Positions 59,101 through 64,000 of a stretch of DNA of 64,000 bases are shown in pieces; position 1 is the stretch's first letter; each line of letters opens with the position of its first letter. The notes beneath the pieces are model-generated. The model worked only from the letters and a program-made list of their open reading frames with translations. It ran no database searches and was not told the origin of the DNA. Position numbers and translations under genes: made by a program. Location of the stretch: the NCBI GenBank assembly GCA_950097015.1, contig CATNEN010000003.1, positions 11,809,501 to 11,873,500 of the forward strand. The letters run 5' to 3'. The DNA comes from Macrostomum hystrix (taxonomy: Eukaryota > Platyhelminthes > Macrostomidae).

Positions 59101-61435
59101 CTGCAGTCACTTGTTAGATATGTGTTAGATACTGCAGTCACTTGTTAGATATGTGTTAGATACTGAATGCAGCAGCTGTTAGACACTAAATTCACCTGTT
59201 AGACATCCGTTAGACACTGAAGTCACCTGTTAGATATGTGTTAGATACTGCAGTCACTTGTTAGATATGTGTTAGATACTGAATGCAGCAGCTGTTAGAC
59301 ACTAAATTCACCTGTTAGACATCCGTTAGACACTAAAGTCACCTGTTAGACATCCGTTAGACACTGAAGTCACCTGTTAGATATGTGTTAGATACTGCAG
59401 TCACTTGTTAGATATGTGTTAGATACTGAATGCAGCAGCTGTTAGACACTAAATTCACCTGTTAGACATCCGTTAGACACTGAAGTCACCTGTTAGATAT
59501 GTGTTAGATACTGCAGTCACTTGTTAGATATGTGTTAGATACTGAATGCAGCAGCTGTTAGACACTAAATTCACCTGTTAGACATCCGTTAGACACTAAA
59601 GTCACCTGTTAGACATCCGTTAGACACTGAAGTCACCTGTTAGATATGTGTTAGATACTGCAGTCACTTGTTATATATGTGTTAGATACTGAATGCAGCA
59701 GCTGTTAGACACTAAATTCACCTGTTAGACATCCGTTAGACACTAAAGTCACCTGTTAGACATCCGTTAGACACTGAAGTCACCTGTTAGATATGTGTTA
59801 GATACTGAAGTCACTTGTTAGATATGTGTTAGATACTGAATGCAGCAGCTGTTAGACACTAAATTCACCTGTTAGATTGGTGTTAGACACTGAAGTCACC
59901 TGTTAGATAGGTGTTAGACACTTAAGTCACCAGTATAATGTGTGTTTGATACAAAAGTCACCTGTTAGATATGTGTTAGACACTGAAGTCACCTGTTAGA
60001 TATGTGTTTGATACTGAATGCAGCAGCTGTTAGACACTAAAGTCAACTGTTAGATCATTAAGCCTTATTCTGAATTTTAGCTGTTAGATACGTTTTAGAA
60101 GTCAACATGTTAGACACTGCTCAGAACTACTCATTCCATCATTGACACTGCAGTGCGGGTTTCCCGACTCCGCTGCCAACGCAGCGCCGTTGCCGCTTCG
60201 TGGCCGGGCAGAATTTGGCACGCTCGGCTCGCCAGGACCTGACAGCGGCAAGGGCGGCAGCAGCATCGACGGCGGAGGCTGCGGCTATCAGGGTGAGACC
60301 GGTGACTCAGACGGCATTGGCGCTGCAGCATCTCCGAAATGCGATCCCTGGGCACCGACTGACACATGCACCCGCTGTCTCATCTCTCCCGTGTCTCATC
60401 TCTCCCGTGTCTCATCTCTCCCGTGTCTCATCTCTCCCGTGCCTCATCTCCCCAGTGTCTCATCTCTCCCGTGTCTCATCTCTCCCGTGTCTCATCTCTC
60501 CCGTATCTCATCTCTCCCGTGTCTCATCTCTCCCGTGCCTCATCTCTCCCGTGTCTCATCTCTCCCGTGTCTCATCTCTCCCGTGTCTCATCTCTGCCCT
60601 CTCTCATCTCTCCCCTCTCTTATCTCTCCCGTGTCTCGTCTCTCCCGTGTCTCATCTCTCCCGTGTCTCATCTCTCCCGTGTCTCATCTCTGCCCTCTCT
60701 CATCTCTCCCCTCTCTTATCTCTCCCGTGTCTCATCTCTCCCGTGTCTCATCTCTCCCGTGTCTCATCTCTCCCGTGCCTCATCTCTCCCGTGTCTCATC
60801 TCTCCCGTGTCTCATCTCTCCCGTGTCTCATCTCTGCCCTCTCTCATCTCTCCCCTTTCTTATCTCTCCCGTGTCTCATCTCTCCACTGTCTCATCTCTC
60901 CCCCTGTATAATCATTCTTCCCTGTCTCATCTCTCCCGTATCTCATATCTTACCTGTGTCTCAAAGTTAAGTGCTAAGTACGAGTATTAAGATATAAAAT
61001 GACTGAAATTTTTGTTACAATAATCAATCTTATTTTTCAGTGGCAACGCTGGCCAACTTTGATAAAATATACATCCAGCAGCAACAGCAGCAGCCACAGA
61101 CGCATCAAAACAGGTCCAGGCAACGCTATCAGCAGCAGCAACTGCAGCAGCAGCAGCAGCAGCAGTACACGACTCTATTACCAGCTTCATCCCACCAGCA
61201 ACAGCAGACTCGCAATCTTCCGCAGTACTATGAGATTGTGCATGGCCCTGAGCACGATTCGTTAGCAACTGCTGCGACTGAGAACGAAATGAGCAGTCCT
61301 GTAGGAAGGACTTATTCAGTCCCACAACAACAGCAACCGCAGCAGCAGCAGCAGCAGCAGCAGCAGCACATCAGTGCCACAATGTCTCGCGGTTCCGCAC
61401 CTAGGCCTGTGTTTCAGGCCAGTTCGTTTGTTTGA
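48834..61435 (+). CDS. Delta1-type protocadherin, seven cadherin repeats (5 exons, about 1,096 aa)
   Basis: A plasma-membrane calcium-dependent adhesion molecule. Exons: 48834-50918, 51631-52210, 56786-56877, 60154-60292, 61041-61435. All junction phases agree (0, 1, 0, 1) and the stop is TGA at 61433. Residues 1-18 are a signal peptide ([18 protein letters not shown]). Calcium-binding linkers end successive repeats: DINDNAP (about 132), DVNDHAP (about 242), DVNDSPP (about 351), DVNDEVP (about 472), DENDSRP (about 580) and DRNDNSP (700). A seventh repeat ends at VVDAPARLR. Seven repeats is the number in delta1 protocadherins (PCDH1/7/9/11 type). A Gly-rich stretch precedes the helix at about 858-880 ([20 protein letters not shown]). 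The tail has [15 protein letters not shown], reminiscent of the DSG-rich conserved motif of delta protocadherins, then long Gln tracts in the last exon. The ATG was chosen for its signal peptide. Small exons 3 and 4 rest on phase, splice words and composition. Confidence 0.92.
51000..51106 (-). mobile_element. SINE-B fragment 7, in protocadherin intron 1
   Basis: It matches the middle of SINE-B (CTAACTCCTGAGCACACA and CTGACTTTCTCATCGTCAGG), with an internal change. It ends where copy 8 begins in the opposite direction. Confidence 0.8.
51112..51452 (+). mobile_element. SINE-B copy 8, full length (about 340 bp), in protocadherin intron 1
   Basis: The most complete copy: A box GTGGCAGGGCGGTTAACG, B box CTGAGCTCGATTCCGCTG, then GGGGAGCAGCCGCAGAGAAG, CAGGGCAGAAGTACAAACC, the CTCAGGAGTCAGCGG block, GGTCTAGTGTCACCAAATG and an ATTATATTATCA tail. 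It serves as the reference for the family in this window. Confidence 0.9.
51455..51562 (-). mobile_element. SINE-B fragment 9, in protocadherin intron 1
   Basis: A head-proximal fragment in minus orientation (CCAAGCCTTCTCTAGGCGG and CCCAAATGAATG), abutting the tail of copy 8. The B box is eroded. Confidence 0.75.
52275..52825. repeat. 20-bp minisatellite in protocadherin intron 2, GATGGGTCAGGTCAGTTCAC
   Basis: About 27 copies starting about 65 bp after the exon 2 donor. CACGAT and CAGGAT variants form blocks, and a GATCTG variant lies near 52705-52752. Confidence 0.96.
52826..53477. other. Protocadherin intron 2, unique part
   Basis: It contains a very good acceptor-like tract ending TTGTTCTGTAG at 53198, but the sequence after it gives only short frames and no donor. 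No exon is called. Confidence 0.4.
53478..53555. repeat. TCTA tetranucleotide tract
   Basis: About 19 uninterrupted copies in protocadherin intron 2. Confidence 0.97.
53556..54296. other. Protocadherin intron 2, unique part
   Basis: Nothing was recognised on either strand. Confidence 0.4.
54297..54718. repeat. 20-bp array, TCTATCTATTTATCAATCGA
   Basis: About 21 copies with marker interruptions (CGGATC, CTACGCTCGTATTT, CTACCAATTT) that recur in the same order in the array at 55037-55830. Confidence 0.96.
54719..55036. other. Unique spacer between two related arrays
   Basis: No gene was recognised. It separates two copies of a partly duplicated array. Confidence 0.45.
55037..55830. repeat. 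20-bp array, TCTATCTATTTATCAATCGA, second locus
   Basis: About 39 copies, degenerating at the right end (55730-55920). It includes the same marker order as 54297-54718. Confidence 0.96.
55831..56785. other. Protocadherin intron 2, distal part
   Basis: It contains a decaying edge of the array, a (CAG)n tract at 56156-56193 after an acceptor-like TTCAG at 56132, and otherwise unique DNA. No exon could be supported before 56786. Confidence 0.45.
56156..56193. repeat. CAG trinucleotide tract
   Basis: About 12 perfect copies in an intron, resembling the coding CAG runs in the neighbouring exons. Confidence 0.97.
56897..57500. repeat. 20-bp minisatellite in protocadherin intron 3, GTGTCTAACAGGTACACATT
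   Basis: About 30 copies starting about 20 bp after the exon 3 donor. The core GTCTAACA is the reverse complement of the TGTTAGAC core of the PLC intron 1 array. Confidence 0.95.
57503..58263. repeat. 21-bp minisatellite, CTGTCTAACAGGATGCAGTC unit
   Basis: About 36 highly uniform copies directly following the previous array and sharing GTCTAACAGG with it, so one array probably seeded the other. GATGTAGTC and CAGAATGCAG variants recur at 57694, 57969 and 58052. Confidence 0.97.
58264..58904. other. Protocadherin intron 3, unique part
   Basis: No exon or mobile element was recognised. Confidence 0.4.
58905..60075. repeat. Higher-order minisatellite, CACCTGTTAGAC / TGTGTTAGATACTG units
   Basis: Monomers of about 29-31 bp alternate. 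A marker, GAATGCAGCAGCTGTTAGAC, recurs at about 59165, 59281, 59428, 59544, 59691 and 59837, with spacings of about 116 and 147 bp. That indicates higher-order units built from four or five monomers. Confidence 0.94.
60372..60965. repeat. 16-bp minisatellite in protocadherin intron 4, TCTCATCTCTCCCGTG
   Basis: About 37 copies starting about 80 bp after the exon 4 donor. It is the same repeat family as 1573-1918 and 8216-8447. A block with TGCCCTCTCTCATC recurs at 60593, 60689 and 60833. Confidence 0.95.
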
Positions 61436-61869
61436 AAATGTGCAACAATTTTTTTATTGGACTTTTAAATAGTTGAATCTAATTGTTTTCGTAAATAATG
61501 TGTTTTTGATTTTGTAAATTTGGTTCATATATTTATTTACTTTTGATTTTCCACGAGTTACATTTAAATAACATTCAAACATAAGAAATGTCGACTGCAA
61601 TTTTCTTAGTAAAATGCTTAACTTTTTCATAACGCGTGTTGTTACCATTTTGGCACTAATTTAAATTTTCTGCAAATTACAAAGTACTGCCGAGAAAAAA
61701 AACTGCGAATGAACTAACCATTTGTCTTTTTATTGTTGTCAAGAAAGGAATAATCTTATCAAAATCAGAAGCTATTCTATGTTTATTACTTACATTTAAT
61801 GCATATAAATCTGATTTTAACTTATGTTAAGCACCAAAATCAACAAGGATTTCCATCTTACCCATTTAT
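61436..61869. other. 3' flank of the protocadherin gene
   Basis: AT-rich, with no canonical AATAAA seen on the plus strand close to the stop. The 3' end of the transcript is therefore not placed. Confidence 0.4.
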
Positions 61870-62925
61870 ACCCTTAGCAATCAGGATCTCCCATAGATTA
61901 TTTCTTAGCAATCAGGATCTCCCATAGATTATTTCTTAGCAATCAGGATCTCCCATAGATTATTTCTTAGCAATCAGGATCTCCCATAGATTATTTCTTA
62001 GCAATCAGGATCTCCCATAGATTATATATTAGCAATCAGGATCTCCCATAGATTATTTGTCAGCAATCAGGATTTCCCATAGATTATTTGTCAGCATTCA
62101 GGATTTCCCATAGAGTATTTGTCAGCATTCAGGATTTCCCATAGATTATTTGTCAGCAATCAGGATCTCCCATAGATTATTTGTCAGCAATCAAGATCTC
62201 CCATACATTATTTGTCAGCATTCAGGATTTCCCATAGATTATTTGTCAGCAATCAGGATTTCCCATAGATTATTTGTCAGCAATCTGGATTTCCCATAGA
62301 TTATTTGTCAGTATTCAGGATTTCCCATAGATTATTTGTCAGAAATCAGGATTTCCCATAGATTATTTGTCAGCAATCAGGATTTCCCATAGATTATTTG
62401 TCAGCAATCAGGATTTCCCATAGATTGTTTGTCAGAAATCAGGATTTCCCATGGATTATTCGTCAGCAATCAGGATATCCCATAGATTATTTGTCAGCAA
62501 TCAGGATTTCCCATAGATTATTTGTCAGCAATCAGGATTTCCCATAGATTATTTGTCAGCAATCAGGATTTCCCATAGATTATTTGTCAGCAATCTGGAT
62601 TTCCCATAGATTATTTGTCAGTATTCAGGATTTCCCATAGATTATTTGTCAGAAATCAGGATTTCCCATAGATTATTTGTCAGCAATCAGGATTTCCCAT
62701 AGATTATTTGTCAGCAATCAGGATTTCCCATAGATTGTTTGTCAGAAATCAGGATTTCCCATGGATTATTCGTCAGCAATCAGGATATCCCATAGATTAT
62801 TTGTCAGCAATCAGGATTTCCCATAGATTATTTGTCAGCATTCAGGATTTCCCATAGATTATTTGTCAGCAATCAGGATTTCCCATAGATTATTTGTCAG
62901 CAATCAGGATTTCCCATGGTTTATC
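61870..62925. repeat. 31-bp satellite-like array with 310-bp higher-order repeat
   Basis: About 34 copies of a unit containing CAATCAGGATTTCCCATAGA and TTATTTGTCAG. The variant series starting CAATCTGGATTTCCC at 62281 reappears at 62591, ten monomers later. Confidence 0.96.
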
Positions 62926-63636
62926 TAACGATAACGCTGTGTCTAACGAAAAATCTACTTGAGCATTGCTGGAGCCAAATCAACCGGATTGAAGAGAAGC
63001 AATTAGAAATGAAAGCAAAGTTGACTACAACGGAAATGAAAAAAAGCAGTGCTTTCAAGCACTTGACAACACCTGCAACAGGTGCTATTGCTCATTAGTT
63101 AGCAATTATGCGACTCCTAGCAAACGCATACATTTTGCAAGAATTTTTCTTTTCTGTTCCAAAAACTGCGCACGTATTTGGTCTCTTGTTATCGCACAAT
63201 GATTTTTTTCAAAGAACCAGTCAAGTTTTGAGGTTTAGAGTGAGTTTTTTTCTATTTGCAGTCAAGCCTGCTGGCTGTGCCTCCTCTGATCTCTTTAGAT
63301 TGGCGGGAGAAATGGGGAAATAATGGAATGGGATAGAGAATCAATGTTGGCTAGAGCTCACATTGGAAAGGGTTGCTGAGTACAAATAAGCAGCTGGATA
63401 AATGAAACGAAACAAGCAAAGCCTGAGAAGCAGCAATAAAAAAATGCCACTCGGCACGTTTTACTTGACTTTGTTTTATCAGGCGCAAGTTGAGTATGGA
63501 CTCGGTGTGAGCTAGTGGGCGCGTGCTCAGATGAGAACTGTTTGCATTGCTCGATCAACAGTTGGTATAGCGACCTGGGCTCGTTATGGGATAAAGCTAA
63601 TTGACTTACAATTATGTTCAAATAGGACTAGGATAC
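62926..63636. other. Unassigned DNA
   Basis: A Lys/Glu-rich frame (to 63098) could be an exon fragment, but no splice partner or family was identified. Nothing else was recognised. Confidence 0.35.
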
Positions 63637-63653
63637 TAGGATATCTATCTACC

Positions 63654-63704
<51 letters not shown>

Positions 63705-63705
63705 G

Positions 63706-63736
<31 letters not shown>

Positions 63737-63737
63737 G

Positions 63738-63768
<31 letters not shown>

Positions 63769-63769
63769 G

Positions 63770-63815
<46 letters not shown>

Positions 63816-63816
63816 G

Positions 63817-63901
<85 letters not shown>

Positions 63902-63980
63902 CATCTTTCCATCTACCAATCTATCTATTTATCAATCAATCTATCTATCTATCTATCTATCTATCTATGTATGTATTTAT
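63637..63980. repeat. CTAT tetranucleotide tract
   Basis: About 80 copies with sparse GTAT, GCTAT and TTTAT changes, running almost to the end of the window. Confidence 0.97.
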
Positions 63981-64000
63981 CTATTATTTATGCCAGACTC

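Noticed and set aside
62916-63098. 60-codon Lys/Glu-rich frame
   Set aside because: Its start lies in the 31-bp array and no splice partner or domain was found; it could be an exon of a gene beyond the window.

Overview
This is nuclear DNA of an animal. Coding regions are split by GT-AG introns (about 80 bp to 4.6 kb), and the proteins are metazoan types: an Odd-skipped/OSR zinc finger, a delta-class phospholipase C, a delta1-type protocadherin and a transmembrane leucine-rich-repeat protein. Two tRNA-derived SINE families, hAT-type MITEs and an intact Tc1/IS630-type transposon are also present. The host is probably an invertebrate. A lophotrochozoan or flatworm would fit the short introns, CAG-rich coding tracts and extreme minisatellite load, but the sequence does not fix the taxon.

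Layout: 1-2400 has AT-rich DNA, a small MITE, and a SINE split by a hAT-type MITE that carries its own minisatellite. 2405-5520 (minus) holds the last two exons of an odd-skipped-related gene. 5.6-17 kb holds no gene I can support and is mostly tandem arrays, including a 1.75 kb TTAG tract. 17290-31472 (plus) is a 16-exon PLC gene; the reading frame closes through every junction (980 aa by hand count). 31687-33318 is a complete 1.63 kb transposon with an open transposase, 214 bp past the PLC stop. 38119-38442 (minus) is a possible small membrane protein. 39240-45169 (plus) is a 4-exon LRR single-pass receptor (about 559 aa). 48834-61435 (plus) is a 5-exon protocadherin (about 1,096 aa, seven cadherin repeats). 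The last 2.5 kb is another 31-bp array and a CTAT tract.

Two features stand out. By rough addition of my array coordinates, tandem repeats occupy about 27 of 64 kb. Inside genes they are not placed at random: in most of the larger introns the array starts within about 10-110 bp of the 5' splice site. Arrays at distant loci also share core motifs, and six or so arrays abut a SINE. This suggests a genome-wide process that seeds minisatellites near splice donors and SINE insertions. The genes do not form a pathway. PLC, the LRR receptor and the protocadherin all act at the plasma membrane, but I see no evidence that they work together.

All exon boundaries were derived by eye from splice consensus, phase and family similarity. 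The PLC first exon, the upstream exons of the OSR gene and the small membrane protein are the least certain parts.
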